Source: JAXDLW01 sp050998755 (GTDB lineage: Bacteria; Chloroflexota; Dormibacteria; DASZGP01). From it: a stretch of DNA of 64,000 nt. How positions within the stretch are numbered: the first letter of the stretch is position 1; each line of letters begins with the position of its first letter. The DNA lies in assembly GCA_050998755.1 (NCBI GenBank), contig JBPCPW010000085.1, positions 34,925 through 98,924 of the forward strand, given 5' to 3'. Below are positions 27,071-35,816 of the stretch, one piece after another. The translations under genes were made by a program, and so were the position numbers. Below the pieces are notes generated by a model. It was not told the origin of the DNA and ran no database searches. It saw only the letters and a list, made by a program, of their open reading frames with translations.

Positions 27071-27832
27071 ATGAAATTTGCTCGCGACACATGGCTGGTG
27101 TTCCAGCGCTACATCGGGATCTTCCTGAGTAACCCGGCCTGGGTGATCATCGGGTTGATCCAGCCCATCCTGTACCTGGTGCTCTTCGCGCCGCTGCTCA
27201 AGAGCATCTCCGCGACCCAGGGGTTCCCACCCGGGGGCGCCTACAACGTCTTTGTCCCCGGCCTGTTGATCCAGCTGGGTCTGTTCGGCGCCAGCGGGGT
27301 CGGATTCGGGCTCATTGCCGAGCTTCGTGCCGGGGTCATCGAGCGGTTCCGGGTCACGCCCGTGAGCCGTTTCGCACTGCTCATGGGTCGCGCTCTCCGC
27401 GACATCCTGGTGCTTGTTGCGCAGTCGCTCATACTGCTGCTGCTCTCGATTCCCTTCGGCCTCAAACCCACCCTCTTCGGGGTCGTCGTCATGCTCGGCC
27501 TGGTCGCCCTGATCGGGCTTGGGATGTCGTCCCTCTGTTACGCCGCCGCGCTCGCGCTGCGCAGTGAGGACTCGTACGCTCCGCTGATCTTCACCCTCAG
27601 CCTTCCCCTGCTGCTGCTGTCCGGGGTGCTGCTGCCCCTGACGCTGGCGCCGAAGTGGCTCCAGAACGTGGCCGCCGGCAACCCCCTCTCATACGCGGTG
27701 ACGGCCGCGCGCGACCTCTTCAACGGCAACTCCGGCAGCCCCGACGTTCTCAAAGGACTGGCGATCATGGTCGCGCTTTGCATCGTTGGGGTGGTCATCG
27801 GTGCGAGGTCGTTCAACCGGGCGGTCGCCTAG
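27071..27832 (+). CDS. ABC-2 type (DrrB-like) transporter permease
   Basis: A 253-residue membrane protein with about six TM helices and the ABC-2 family pattern: an N-terminal amphipathic part, VVMLGLVALIGLGMSSLCYAAAL, and a C-terminal SYAVTAARDLFNG before the last TM. Forms an exporter with the preceding ATPase. ATG follows AGAGAGGAGAGAG with good spacing. Third gene of the padR operon, followed by a terminator. Confidence 0.92.
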   Translation: MKFARDTWLVFQRYIGIFLSNPAWVIIGLIQPILYLVLFAPLLKSISATQGFPPGGAYNVFVPGLLIQLGLFGASGVGFGLIAELRAGVIERFRVTPVSRFALLMGRALRDILVLVAQSLILLLLSIPFGLKPTLFGVVVMLGLVALIGLGMSSLCYAAALALRSEDSYAPLIFTLSLPLLLLSGVLLPLTLAPKWLQNVAAGNPLSYAVTAARDLFNGNSGSPDVLKGLAIMVALCIVGVVIGARSFNRAVA

Positions 27833-27842
27833 ACAAGGAGTC

Positions 27843-27872
27843 GGCTGGGCGGCCCCTGATGCCCGCCCAGCC
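27843..27872. terminator. Bidirectional terminator hairpin
   Basis: Perfect 10-bp stem GGCTGGGCGG (27843-27852) / CCGCCCAGCC (27863-27872) with a 10-nt loop, between the convergent permease and acetyltransferase genes. No U-tract. Confidence 0.7.
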
Positions 27873-27874
27873 GC

Positions 27875-28405
27875 TCAATCCAGCGTGAGTCGGTAACGCA
27901 CCCGCGCCACGCTCGTCGCGCCCCAGCAGTCCGCGGCGCTGGCGCCGTCGGTCACCCACCCGCCCCGCTCGTAGAACCGGCGGCCGCGCTCGTTCTGCTC
28001 CAGGACCCAGAGCACCACCTCGGTGAATCCCTCGGACCGCAGGTGGTCGAGGGCTGCGGTCATCAGGAGCTGTCCGATCCCCTGGCCGTAATGAGCGGCG
28101 CCCATATATATGGTGTGGAGTTCCGCGACCGAGGTGGGCAGGTTCTCCGAGGGGTCCGGCCGCCCAACGCTGGCGAAGCCGATCACCCGGCCCCCCTCCT
28201 CGGCCACCAACGCCATGGTGTCGCCGGCGAAGAAATGCGCCCGCCACGATTCGACCCACTGGGCCATCGGGATGTCCTCCAGGAAAGCCTCATCGACGAT
28301 GCCGCGGTACGCGCTCCGCCAGCTCGCGGCCTGCACCGCGACGATCGTCGGGACGTCGGCCAGCCCCGCCGCGCGCAGCGCCACCCCGGTTGATGCCCCG
28401 GTCAT
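27875..28405 (-). CDS. GNAT-family N-acetyltransferase
   Basis: A 176-residue GCN5-related acetyltransferase. IYMGAAHYGQGIGQLLMTAA (~95-115) is the acetyl-CoA binding signature, and EVVLWVLEQNERGRRFYERGGW the typical beta5-alpha4 region (LWVLxxNxRAxxFYExxGF). It matches the common RimI-like subgroup; substrate unknown. ATG at 28405; 35 bp from the divergent molybdoenzyme gene. Confidence 0.87.
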   Translation of the reverse strand: MTGASTGVALRAAGLADVPTIVAVQAASWRSAYRGIVDEAFLEDIPMAQWVESWRAHFFAGDTMALVAEEGGRVIGFASVGRPDPSENLPTSVAELHTIYMGAAHYGQGIGQLLMTAALDHLRSEGFTEVVLWVLEQNERGRRFYERGGWVTDGASAADCWGATSVARVRYRLTLD

Positions 28406-28440
28406 TGTTCGAGCATAGGCCCACCTAGAATCAATTCCTC

Positions 28441-29043
28441 GTGAGCTTCATGTTCCGCAAGACGCCTGATCCGCGGGTTGTCCAGAACCCGGAGCGGCTA
28501 CCCGCCGGGCAGGTACTCACCGAAAAGTGGCCGGTGCTCCACTACGGCGACATTCCGCGTTACGACATGGCCCGCTGGCGCCTCCGCGTGCACGGCCTGG
28601 TGGCCAACGAGACGGTCCTGACCCTCGACGAGGTCAAGGCACTTCCCACCAAGATCGTGCACTGCGACATCCACTGCGTGACCACGTGGTCCAGGCTGGA
28701 CAACGACTTCAACGGGGTCGCGTTCAGCGAGGTGGTGAAGCTGGTTCAGCCCTCGACCGATGCCCACTTCGTGATCTTCCATTGCAACGCCGGCTTCACC
28801 ACCAGCCTGCCGCTTGAGGCGCTGATGGACGAAGACGTCCTGCTGACCTGGGCCCACGACGGCGAGGACCTGGCCCCCGAGCATGGCTTCCCGTTGCGGG
28901 CGCTGGTGCCCAAGCGCTACTTCTGGAAGAGCGCCAAGTGGATCGAGTCGATCGAGTTCGTCGAAAAGGACCAGCTGGGGTTCTGGGAGCGCGCCGGTTA
29001 CAACAACTCGGCCGACCCATGGCGAGAGGAGCGCTACTGGTAA
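28441..29043 (+). CDS. YedY/sulfite-oxidase-like molybdopterin-binding oxidoreductase (cytosolic)
   Basis: A 200-residue single-domain sulfite oxidase-like protein. HCDIHCVTTWS (~75-85) carries the Cys expected to ligate molybdenum, and LPLEALMDEDVLLTWAHDGEDL and HGFPLRALVPKRYFWKSAKW are the family's pterin-contact motifs. Unlike E. coli MsrP/YedY there is no Tat signal peptide, so the enzyme should act in the cytosol; electron partner and substrate are unknown. Starts at GTG (or the ATG 9 bp later). Convergent with the next gene, overlapping it by 10 bp. Confidence 0.9.
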   Translation: MSFMFRKTPDPRVVQNPERLPAGQVLTEKWPVLHYGDIPRYDMARWRLRVHGLVANETVLTLDEVKALPTKIVHCDIHCVTTWSRLDNDFNGVAFSEVVKLVQPSTDAHFVIFHCNAGFTTSLPLEALMDEDVLLTWAHDGEDLAPEHGFPLRALVPKRYFWKSAKWIESIEFVEKDQLGFWERAGYNNSADPWREERYW

Positions 29044-29597
29044 AGGACTGACCCCGGCATCCCGTGCCACTCGTCGCGCAGCAGGCTGTAGAGGTAGAAG
29101 TCGCGGCGCCCCTCGGGCATCCTGGCGAAGGCCCGCATGGTCCCCTCGCGCTGGAAGCCGAGGCTCTCCATGAGGTGGAAGCTGCGCTCGTTTTCAACGT
29201 CGCAATCCGCCTCCACCCGCTGCATCCGCCCCGGCATGAAGGCCAGGTCCAGAACCAGCGCCACACCGCGCCGTGCAATCCCTTTCCCCTGCGCCCAGGG
29301 GGCAATTGAGAACCCCACGCTCGCCGACTTGGCATACCAGTCAACGTGGCGCAAGGACACCCAGCCCGCGGCGTTGCCGTCGGCCTCGATGATCCAGGTC
29401 ACCCCGCGCCCTCGCTGCCCCTCGAGCGAGAAACCGCTCTGGCGGCGGAGGTTGCGGCGCAGCTGTGAGGCCGGCACCCCGGGGAAGAGCGGTTGGTAGC
29501 GCCGCACCTCGGGGATATTCCGCCACGCGGCCATCAACGGCGCGTCGCTCTCGCGGGCCCGCCGGATGGTCACCTCGACCTCTTCACCCATCGGCAC
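29034..29597 (-). CDS. RimJ/RimL-type GNAT acetyltransferase
   Basis: A 187-residue acetyltransferase of the Acetyltransf_3 type. SVGFSIAPWAQGKGIARRGVALVLDLAF (~90-117) is the acetyl-CoA site, followed by RVEADCDVENERSFHLMESLGFQREG. Such proteins acetylate ribosomal protein N-termini or small amines; the target here is unknown. Starts at GTG 29597 or at ATG 29591. The starts of this gene and the divergent zincin gene are under 30 bp apart. Confidence 0.87.
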   Translation of the reverse strand: MPMGEEVEVTIRRARESDAPLMAAWRNIPEVRRYQPLFPGVPASQLRRNLRRQSGFSLEGQRGRGVTWIIEADGNAAGWVSLRHVDWYAKSASVGFSIAPWAQGKGIARRGVALVLDLAFMPGRMQRVEADCDVENERSFHLMESLGFQREGTMRAFARMPEGRRDFYLYSLLRDEWHGMPGSVLYQ

Positions 29598-29624
29598 CTA
29601 TTGTGCGTTGCGCTAACGTCTCGT

Positions 29625-30740
29625 ATGGCCCTCCGTAAGCCGCCCAAAGGCCGCGCCCAACTGCTCAGCGGTTTGGTGCTGACGGCCGGCGCCCTGGTCG
29701 CACGCGAGCTTTCGAAGCCCCGGCCCGATGAGCGGGCCCGTCTGATCGACTGGGACGTCGTCCGCCGCCGGGCGATAGGACGGTCCGGCGAGACCGGCCA
29801 CCCCAAAATCGCCTTCAACGCGACGGAGCTCGGCCACCGGTACGATGCCGCCCTCGCCGAACTGCGGCCCTGGATGTCCGAGGCACTCGGCGAGGACCTC
29901 CCCAGGACGCCCTTCCCGACCTTCACCGTGCTCGACCGGCGGGGCTGGATCGATGTCAACCTGGGCCTCTTCCAGGACCTCCTCGAGCCGGTTCTCAAGG
30001 TGCAGGAGATGCTCCCGGCCAGCTACGCCACCGACCTGGGGAGGCGCGGCGTCAGCGAGTACATGGGTGTTCTCCTGGGGTTCCTCTCCAAGCGCGTGCT
30101 GGGGCAGTACGACCCGGTGTTGATGGCCGCACCGGGCGTCGCCAAACCCACCGCCCTCTACCTGGTCGAGCCGAACATCGAGAACTGGGAGAAGAAGACC
30201 GACCTGCCATCCGAGCAGGTGCGGCAGTGGTTGGTGCTGCATGAGGTCACCCACGCGTGGGAATTCGAGGGGCACCCGTGGCTGCGCGAGCACATGAACG
30301 ACATGATTCGCGAACTGATCGCGCACCGGCTGCTGTCGGCCGAGCGTCCGGGAAAATTCGAGGTGCTGCGCGCCATGACGGTCGGCGCTCGGGAGCAATG
30401 GCAGGCGATGCAGCAGGTGCAGGCAACGATGTCCCTGCTCGAGGGTTTCAGCAACGTGATGATGCGACGCGTCGGCCGCGCCCACCTGCCGAATTTCGAC
30501 CAGGTCGACGCGGAGTTCAACCAGCGCTCCGCCAACCGCAGCGCCGCGGAGCGGGCGTTCTTCAAGATCACGGGGATGGACATGAAGCTGCAGCAGTACG
30601 TCCAGGGTGAGGCGTTCTGCGACGCGGTGATGAAGCAGGGCGGGATGAAGCGGCTCTCCGCGGTGTGGGAATCAGCGGGGAACCTGCCCACGCTGGCCGA
30701 GGTCCGCGACCCGAAGCTCTGGCTGAAGCGCGTTTCGTAG
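29625..30740 (+). CDS. DUF2342-like zincin metallohydrolase
   Basis: Preferred ATG 29625 (371 aa); a longer frame runs into the divergent acetyltransferase gene. LHEVTHAWEFE (HExxH plus a third acidic ligand, ~205-215) is the zinc site of a zincin. The surrounding sequence (VGRAHLPNFDQVDAEFNQR, FKITGMDMKLQQYVQGEAFC) matches the actinobacterial family annotated as putative hydrolase/coenzyme F420 biosynthesis-associated. The actual reaction is not established. No signal peptide, so cytosolic. Confidence 0.85.
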   Translation: MALRKPPKGRAQLLSGLVLTAGALVARELSKPRPDERARLIDWDVVRRRAIGRSGETGHPKIAFNATELGHRYDAALAELRPWMSEALGEDLPRTPFPTFTVLDRRGWIDVNLGLFQDLLEPVLKVQEMLPASYATDLGRRGVSEYMGVLLGFLSKRVLGQYDPVLMAAPGVAKPTALYLVEPNIENWEKKTDLPSEQVRQWLVLHEVTHAWEFEGHPWLREHMNDMIRELIAHRLLSAERPGKFEVLRAMTVGAREQWQAMQQVQATMSLLEGFSNVMMRRVGRAHLPNFDQVDAEFNQRSANRSAAERAFFKITGMDMKLQQYVQGEAFCDAVMKQGGMKRLSAVWESAGNLPTLAEVRDPKLWLKRVS

Positions 30741-30769
30741 CCACAGTGATGGCGCCGGACCGCCGCCGA

Positions 30770-30799
30770 TTGTGACAGTTCGGTGACAGGTGATACGAT
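30770..30799 (+). promoter_or_regulatory. Putative promoter of the 111-aa protein gene
   Basis: TTGTGA (30770-30775) and extended -10 TGATACGAT (TACGAT at 30794-30799), spaced 18 bp, with a GTGACAG direct repeat between them. The same GGTGATACnAT string recurs in front of the 31230 gene. Confidence 0.45.
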
Positions 30800-30820
30800 G
30801 CGCATCCCGGAGGGAATGCC

Positions 30821-31156
30821 GTGAAGCAGGTCACAGACCAGGAGTTCTACTCACCGCTCGACGAGAACGACCGGCGGGCGGGCCTACGACGGCTCGACGA
30901 CCTGTTGCTGGCTCTGGAGGAGCTCAACATGCGCGAGGCCGGGTCGATGACCCCGGCGCTGCGGGACAAGCTCCTTCATGAAGGTATCCCGGTGCGCGAG
31001 GACAGCACCGTCACCGACCTGATCGACATCGTACTGAGCAGCCAGGAGCAATTCATGCTCAAGGAGCGCCGCACGGGTCGTCGCCGGCGCCGTCTGACCT
31101 TCATTCCCACCGAAGAGGAGCTGGTGTCGGTGATTTCGCGGCGCTACTCGGGCTGA
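30821..31156 (+). CDS. Small hypothetical protein (111 aa)
   Basis: A 111-residue charged, helical protein beginning at GTG after GGAGGGAATGCC. It has Leu-rich heptads (RRLDDLLLALEELNMREA), an ESTxTDLIDIVL-like central helix and a basic patch KERRTGRRRRRLTF near residue 85. No TM, signal or known domain. The basic patch could contact nucleic acid or membrane phospholipid. It appears to be its own transcription unit. Confidence 0.6.
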   Translation: MKQVTDQEFYSPLDENDRRAGLRRLDDLLLALEELNMREAGSMTPALRDKLLHEGIPVREDSTVTDLIDIVLSSQEQFMLKERRTGRRRRRLTFIPTEEELVSVISRRYSG

Positions 31157-31177
31157 CCGCGCCCCACCTTCGCCAAG

Positions 31178-31196
31178 GTGATACCATCGATATCAC
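31178..31196 (+). promoter_or_regulatory. Inverted repeat / extended -10 region of the YtxH-like gene
   Basis: GTGATA (31178-31183) and TATCAC (31191-31196) are perfect inverted arms with a 7-bp centre. They include an extended -10-like TGATACCAT, 34 bp before the gene. Possible operator. Confidence 0.35.
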
Positions 31197-31229
31197 TAAT
31201 TCTGGGGCTTTGGACCTGAGGAGGTTGCG

Positions 31230-31652
31230 ATGAAGCGGATGTTGATGGGCGTTGCCGTTGGAGCGGGTGCGATGTACTTGCTGGACCCTGACCACGGTGC
31301 CGAACGGCGCGGCAAGCTGCTTGGTTTCTACAGCGAGAACAAGGACACCATGCAGGACTACGCACAGACGGCGACCCAGGCCGCGGTCACGGTGAGCCAC
31401 ACGGCGGCGAGCGCCGCCAGCACCGTCGCCGATAAGGCCGGCGAGATGGTCGGCAAGAGCGACGACAATAAGACCGACGACGCCAAAACCGACGCCGCGG
31501 CACCCAAGAGCAGCAACGGGAAGGGGTCGACCGAGAACGTCGACAGCCTGTTGGAGACCCGCGACGCCTCCCGCAGGTCGAACGCGAGCACGCTCACAGA
31601 CCCGGCCCCCGGAGAAACCTCCCCGGGCCTGGGCGGCTCCCTCAGCAGCTAG
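31230..31652 (+). CDS. YtxH-like small membrane-associated stress protein
   Basis: A 140-residue protein. The N-terminal short hydrophobic segment MLMGVAVGAGAMYLLDPDHGAERR is typical of YtxH-type proteins, whose homologues are general-stress proteins. An Ala/Thr/Val-rich amphipathic helix (~45-75) and a low-complexity Lys/Asp/Ser tail follow. ATG is preceded by GAGGAGG. Followed by a clear terminator. Molecular function is unknown. Confidence 0.7.
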   Translation: MKRMLMGVAVGAGAMYLLDPDHGAERRGKLLGFYSENKDTMQDYAQTATQAAVTVSHTAASAASTVADKAGEMVGKSDDNKTDDAKTDAAAPKSSNGKGSTENVDSLLETRDASRRSNASTLTDPAPGETSPGLGGSLSS

Positions 31653-31668
31653 AGCATCCAGGGGCCAG

Positions 31669-31703
31669 GGAGGGCGTCCATCGGGCGCCCTCCTTGTGTT
31701 TAA
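31669..31703 (+). terminator. Intrinsic terminator after the YtxH-like gene
   Basis: Perfect 8-bp stem GGAGGGCG (31669-31676) / CGCCCTCC (31686-31693), 9-nt loop, then TTGTGTTTAAT. The accC start lies just beyond it, so accC needs its own promoter or read-through. Confidence 0.78.
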
Positions 31704-31711
31704 TCTCGACG

Positions 31712-33073
31712 GTGTTCAAGCGCATCCTGGTCGCCAACCGCGGGGAGATCGCCTCCCGGTTGATTCGGGCCGCCCACGACGCCGGGGCCGAAGCGGTGGC
31801 CGTCTACTCCGAGGCTGACGAGAACGCGCCGTTTGTTGGCCAGGCCGACCTGGCTATCTCGATCGGGCCGTCGCCGGCCGCCGAAAGCTATCTCAATGCC
31901 GAGAAGATCCTCGCCGCGGCACGGCAGTCAGAGGCCGAGGCCATCCACCCGGGCTACGGGTTTCTCTCTGAAAACCCCGGGTTTGCCGAGGCCTGCGCGA
32001 AGCAGGGGGTGACCTGGGTGGGACCGCCCCCCGCGGCGATGCGTGCGATGGCCGACAAGGTTGACGCCCGCAACATCGTCTCCGCGGCGGGCGTCCCGGT
32101 GGTCCCCGGCAGCGATGGCCCGGTCACCGTGGAAGGCGCGGCGGCCGAGGCGGAGCGGATCGGGTTCCCCTTGATGGTCAAGGCCTCCAAGGGCGGCGGC
32201 GGCATCGGCATGACAGTTGTCAGATCCGCCGCCGAGCTGGAATCGGCGATGGGGACCGCGAGGGCGCGAGCGGGCGCCGCGTTCGGCGACGCCTCGGTGT
32301 TCCTTGAGCGCTACGTCGAGAACCCGCGCCACGTTGAGGTACAGGTCCTGGGCGAGGCCGACGGCCGCATCTATCACCTGTACGAGCGCGAATGCTCGGT
32401 GCAGCGGCGACACCAGAAGGTGATCGAGGAAACGCCGTCCACGGCCCTGACTCACGAGGCGCGCGAGGACCTCTGTGCCGCCGGCGCGCGCGCCGCGGAG
32501 GCAGTGGGCTACCGCAGCGCCGGAACGGTGGAGTTCATCCACGGGCGCAGCGGGGACTCAGAGCCCGGCTTCTACTTCCTGGAGATGAACACCCGGCTGC
32601 AGGTGGAGCACCCCATAACCGAGGAGACCCTCGGGGTGGACCTGGCGGTCGCCCAGCTGAGAATCGCGGCGGGCGAGGACTCCGGGATCGATGTGCTGCA
32701 CCGCTCAGGGCACGCCATCGAGTTTCGGATCTACGCCGAGGACCCGGTGCGCTTCTTCCCGTCGCCCGGGGAGATCACTGTGTGGGATCCGCCATCAGGT
32801 CAGGGCATCCGAGTCGACGCCGGTGTCGCGGCGGGCTACCGTGTGAGCCACTTCTACGACCCACTGCTGGCCAAACTGATCGTTCACGCCGATGACCGTG
32901 AAATGGCGATCGAGCGCTCCATCGCTGCGCTGGAGGCCTTCCGGGTCGAGGGCGTGAAGAACAATCTCTCGACCCACCTCGAGGTGCTGCGCTCCGACGA
33001 ATTTCGCTCCGGGGTCTACGACACCGGTCTGCTCGAGGTGCTTGCCAGGCGACGCAAGGCCGCCACCGGCTGA
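31712..33073 (+). CDS. accC: Acyl-CoA carboxylase biotin carboxylase subunit
   Basis: Carboxylates biotin on the carrier protein using ATP and bicarbonate. Preferred start GTG 31712 (453 aa, FKRILVANRGEIASR), because the earlier TTG lies in the terminator U-tract. Motifs: pre-ATP-grasp ANRGEIA; ATP-grasp glycine loop KASKGGGGIGM (~160); ERYVENPRHVEVQVLGE; and EMNTRLQVEHPITEE, which holds metal- and bicarbonate-site residues. Stand-alone biotin carboxylase without a fused carrier domain, so the BCCP at 37773 is the likely partner. Followed 13 bp later by accD. Confidence 0.95.
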   Translation: MFKRILVANRGEIASRLIRAAHDAGAEAVAVYSEADENAPFVGQADLAISIGPSPAAESYLNAEKILAAARQSEAEAIHPGYGFLSENPGFAEACAKQGVTWVGPPPAAMRAMADKVDARNIVSAAGVPVVPGSDGPVTVEGAAAEAERIGFPLMVKASKGGGGIGMTVVRSAAELESAMGTARARAGAAFGDASVFLERYVENPRHVEVQVLGEADGRIYHLYERECSVQRRHQKVIEETPSTALTHEAREDLCAAGARAAEAVGYRSAGTVEFIHGRSGDSEPGFYFLEMNTRLQVEHPITEETLGVDLAVAQLRIAAGEDSGIDVLHRSGHAIEFRIYAEDPVRFFPSPGEITVWDPPSGQGIRVDAGVAAGYRVSHFYDPLLAKLIVHADDREMAIERSIAALEAFRVEGVKNNLSTHLEVLRSDEFRSGVYDTGLLEVLARRRKAATG

Positions 33074-33086
33074 CTAGCATTCGGCC

Positions 33087-34667
33087 ATGACGGAGACGAC
33101 CCAGCAGCCAATCACATTGGAGACCCTCGCGGCCGAGGTCCACGCCCGGCGCGCGAAGGCGCTGAGGATGGGCGGTGACGACAAGGTCGCCAGGCAGCAC
33201 GAGAAGAACAAGCTCTCGGTTCGCGAGCGGATCGACCTGCTCTTCGACCCCGGCACCTTTGTCGAGTTCGGCCTGCTGGCCACCGGGAAGTCGACCAAGG
33301 GCGAGGACTACGATCCGGAGAAGACCGCCGCCGACGGCGTCGTCACCGGGCATGGCAAGGTCGACGGGCGCGACGTCTACGTCGTGGCCTACGACTTCAC
33401 CGTGATGGCCGGCTCGATCGGGTTCGTCGGCGAGGCGCAGAAGACCAGCCGCGCGCGGGACATGGCGCTGCGCAACCGCTGCCCGCTGGTGTGGCTGCTG
33501 GACTCCGCGGGGGCGCGCATCCAGGATGCCACCGGGTCGACGTTCGCCTCCACCGGCTTCCTGTTCTGGGACCAGGTCAACATGAGCGGGGTGGTGCCGC
33601 AGGTGTCCGCAATGATGGGCCCCTGCTCCGCCGGCACCGCGTACATCCCGGGCCTTGCGGACTTCGTGCCCATGGTCAAGGAGACCTCCTCAATGTCACT
33701 CGCCGGCGCGCGCCTGGTCAAGGCCGCCACGGGGGAGGAGGTGACCGACCACGAGATGGGCGGGTCGCAGGTGCACTGCTACCAGTCGGGGGTGGGCGAT
33801 AACGAGGTCGACGACGACGCCGCATGCATCGCCAGCGTCCGGGAGTTCCTCGGCTTCATGCCTTCCAACAACCTCGATCAACCACCACTCAAGGCCACCG
33901 AGGACCCGTCGGACCGCCTGATCGAGGGACTCGAGAAGATCGTGCCGACCAACATGCGGCAGGCCTACGACATGCGCAAAGTGATCAAGAAGATCGCCGA
34001 CGACGGCCACTTCTTCGAGGTCAAGCCGACCTGGGCGAAGAACATCCTCATCGGCTTTGTCCGCATGGGCGGGCGACCCGTCGGCGTGGTGGCCAACCAG
34101 CCCATGGTCAAGGCCGGCTCGCTGGACAACGACTCCGCCGACAAGGCGGCGCGGTTCATCCGCATGTGCGACGCCTTCAATGTGCCGCTGCTGTTCATGC
34201 AGGACGTCCCCGGGTTCATCGTCGGCAAGGAGGTCGAGAGCAAGGGCATCATCCGCCACGGCGCCAAGATGCTCTACGCGGTGAGCGAGGCCACCGTGCC
34301 CAAGATCACCGTCATCGTTCGCAAGGCGTACGGCGCGGGCTACTACGTGATGTGCGGGAAGGGCTATTACCCCGACCTCATCGTCGCGTGGCCCACCGCG
34401 GAGATATCGGTCATGGGTCCCGAGGGCGCGGTCAACATCATCTTCAACAAGCAGATAGAGGCCGCTGAGGATCCCGCCGCCGCGCGCAAGGGTTACGAGG
34501 ACATGATCCGGGAGACGATCAGCCCTTACATCGCCGCCAGCTGGGGGATGATCGACGACGTCATCGATCCCGCCGAGACCCGCAAGGTGATCATCGAGGG
34601 ACTGGAGATAGCATCACGGAAGAAGGTGGAGAGGCCCTGGCGCAAGCACGGAAACATCCCCGTCTGA
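33087..34667 (+). CDS. Acyl-CoA carboxylase carboxyltransferase (beta) subunit, PccB/AccD type
   Basis: A 526-residue carboxyltransferase with two crotonase-fold halves, as in propionyl-CoA and methylcrotonyl-CoA carboxylases. It moves CO2 from carboxybiotin to an acyl-CoA. First half: PLVWLLDSAGARIQ; second half: VPLLFMQDVPGFIVGKEVE with AYGAGYYVMCGKGY. Length and spacing are normal. The substrate could be propionyl-, methylcrotonyl- or geranyl-CoA; the neighbouring acyl-CoA genes favour a branched or short-chain acyl-CoA. Downstream of accC in the same operon. Confidence 0.94.
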   Translation: MTETTQQPITLETLAAEVHARRAKALRMGGDDKVARQHEKNKLSVRERIDLLFDPGTFVEFGLLATGKSTKGEDYDPEKTAADGVVTGHGKVDGRDVYVVAYDFTVMAGSIGFVGEAQKTSRARDMALRNRCPLVWLLDSAGARIQDATGSTFASTGFLFWDQVNMSGVVPQVSAMMGPCSAGTAYIPGLADFVPMVKETSSMSLAGARLVKAATGEEVTDHEMGGSQVHCYQSGVGDNEVDDDAACIASVREFLGFMPSNNLDQPPLKATEDPSDRLIEGLEKIVPTNMRQAYDMRKVIKKIADDGHFFEVKPTWAKNILIGFVRMGGRPVGVVANQPMVKAGSLDNDSADKAARFIRMCDAFNVPLLFMQDVPGFIVGKEVESKGIIRHGAKMLYAVSEATVPKITVIVRKAYGAGYYVMCGKGYYPDLIVAWPTAEISVMGPEGAVNIIFNKQIEAAEDPAAARKGYEDMIRETISPYIAASWGMIDDVIDPAETRKVIIEGLEIASRKKVERPWRKHGNIPV

Positions 34668-34687
34668 CGAGCCATTAGCCTCGGAGG

Positions 34688-35791
34688 GTGGCTGAAGAAA
34701 AGGGCAGGCCGGACCTCGACTCACTGATCGAGCGGTTCGAGGAGGACGTGCGCCTCCGCCCCCTGCCGGCGGCCGAGGAGACCTCGTCCACTGCCCCAAT
34801 GACGGCGCCCGCGCAGGGTTCCCCGATGCCGGCGGCGGTGGTGGAGGAGATCCGCGCTGAGCTTGCTGAGCCCACAGCGGCGCCCGTCCCGGCGCTTCAG
34901 CCCCTGCCAGGGGACATCGAGGGTTGGTGGCAGCAGGGCAGGCGGATCGAACTGCAGCTGCCCGGCAACGTCCGGCGGACGGTCTTCGCCCGGGTGTATG
35001 GGAGCGGGCCGTGGCTGACCATGATCCACGGTTTCCCAACCTCGTCCTTGGACTGGCTGCCCATCCTGCCGCTTCTCGCGGCGCGGCACACCGTGGTGGT
35101 CCTGGACCTCCTGGGCTTCGGCGACTCCGACAAGCCTTCGGGGCACGACTGGAGCGCCTTCGAGCAGGCCGACATCGTCGAGGCGCTGTGGAAGGAGCTG
35201 GGCATCCACCAGACACGCGTCGTCGCTCACGACGTCGGCCTCACCGTCTCGCTCGAGCTGTTGGCCCGCCAGCAGGAGGGCAGGCTCGGAGTGCGCTTAC
35301 AGGACCTGACGCTCTTGAACGGCGGGGTCTATACCGGCTTCCACCGGCCACGCCCGATCCAGGTCTGGCTACAGCGCCCGCTGATCGGACCGCTGATCGC
35401 CCGGTTGCTATCGGAGCGCCGCTTCGGGCCGGCGCTGGCGGAGATCTTTGGCCCTGACCACCAACCGACCAAGGCGGAGCTGCACCAGCACTGGCTGTCC
35501 GTCGCCCGCCGCAACGGGTCGCGCAACTATCACCGCTTGATCAGGTACATCCCGGAGCGGCGGGCCAACGCGACGCGGTGGGAGGCGGCGCTGGAGAAGA
35601 CAGGGGTGCCCACCAGGTTCGTCTGGGGGATGGCCGACCCGGTGTCCGGTGCCCACATGGTGGAGGTCATCAGGGAACGCCGGCCCGGAGCCGACGTCGT
35701 CGAGCTGGCCGGCGTCGGCCACTACCCCCAGCTGGAGGCGCCGGAACGGGTGGCGTCGGCGATCCTCGAGGGTCCCCGCGACATCGCTTAG
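34688..35791 (+). CDS. Alpha/beta hydrolase of the epoxide hydrolase/haloalkane dehalogenase branch
   Basis: A 367-residue protein. The N-terminal ~70 residues are an acidic, Pro/Ala-rich extension. The core has the oxyanion loop HGFPTSSLDW, nucleophile elbow AHDVGLT (Asp, not Ser, as in epoxide hydrolases and dehalogenases), an acid position near WGMADPVSG, and the catalytic His in GVGHYPQLE. The Asp nucleophile argues against a simple esterase. Starts at GTG immediately after a GGAGG, an unusually short spacing, so the true start may differ. Placed 20 bp after the carboxylase. Confidence 0.85.
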   Translation: MAEEKGRPDLDSLIERFEEDVRLRPLPAAEETSSTAPMTAPAQGSPMPAAVVEEIRAELAEPTAAPVPALQPLPGDIEGWWQQGRRIELQLPGNVRRTVFARVYGSGPWLTMIHGFPTSSLDWLPILPLLAARHTVVVLDLLGFGDSDKPSGHDWSAFEQADIVEALWKELGIHQTRVVAHDVGLTVSLELLARQQEGRLGVRLQDLTLLNGGVYTGFHRPRPIQVWLQRPLIGPLIARLLSERRFGPALAEIFGPDHQPTKAELHQHWLSVARRNGSRNYHRLIRYIPERRANATRWEAALEKTGVPTRFVWGMADPVSGAHMVEVIRERRPGADVVELAGVGHYPQLEAPERVASAILEGPRDIA

Positions 35792-35816
35792 GCTTTTTGG
35801 CGCATCGGGAGGAACC

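Noticed and set aside
35649..35816. Longer start for the BKACE gene
   Set aside because: It would overlap the hydrolase gene by 143 bp, and the ATG at 35817 follows a clear GGGAGGAACC.
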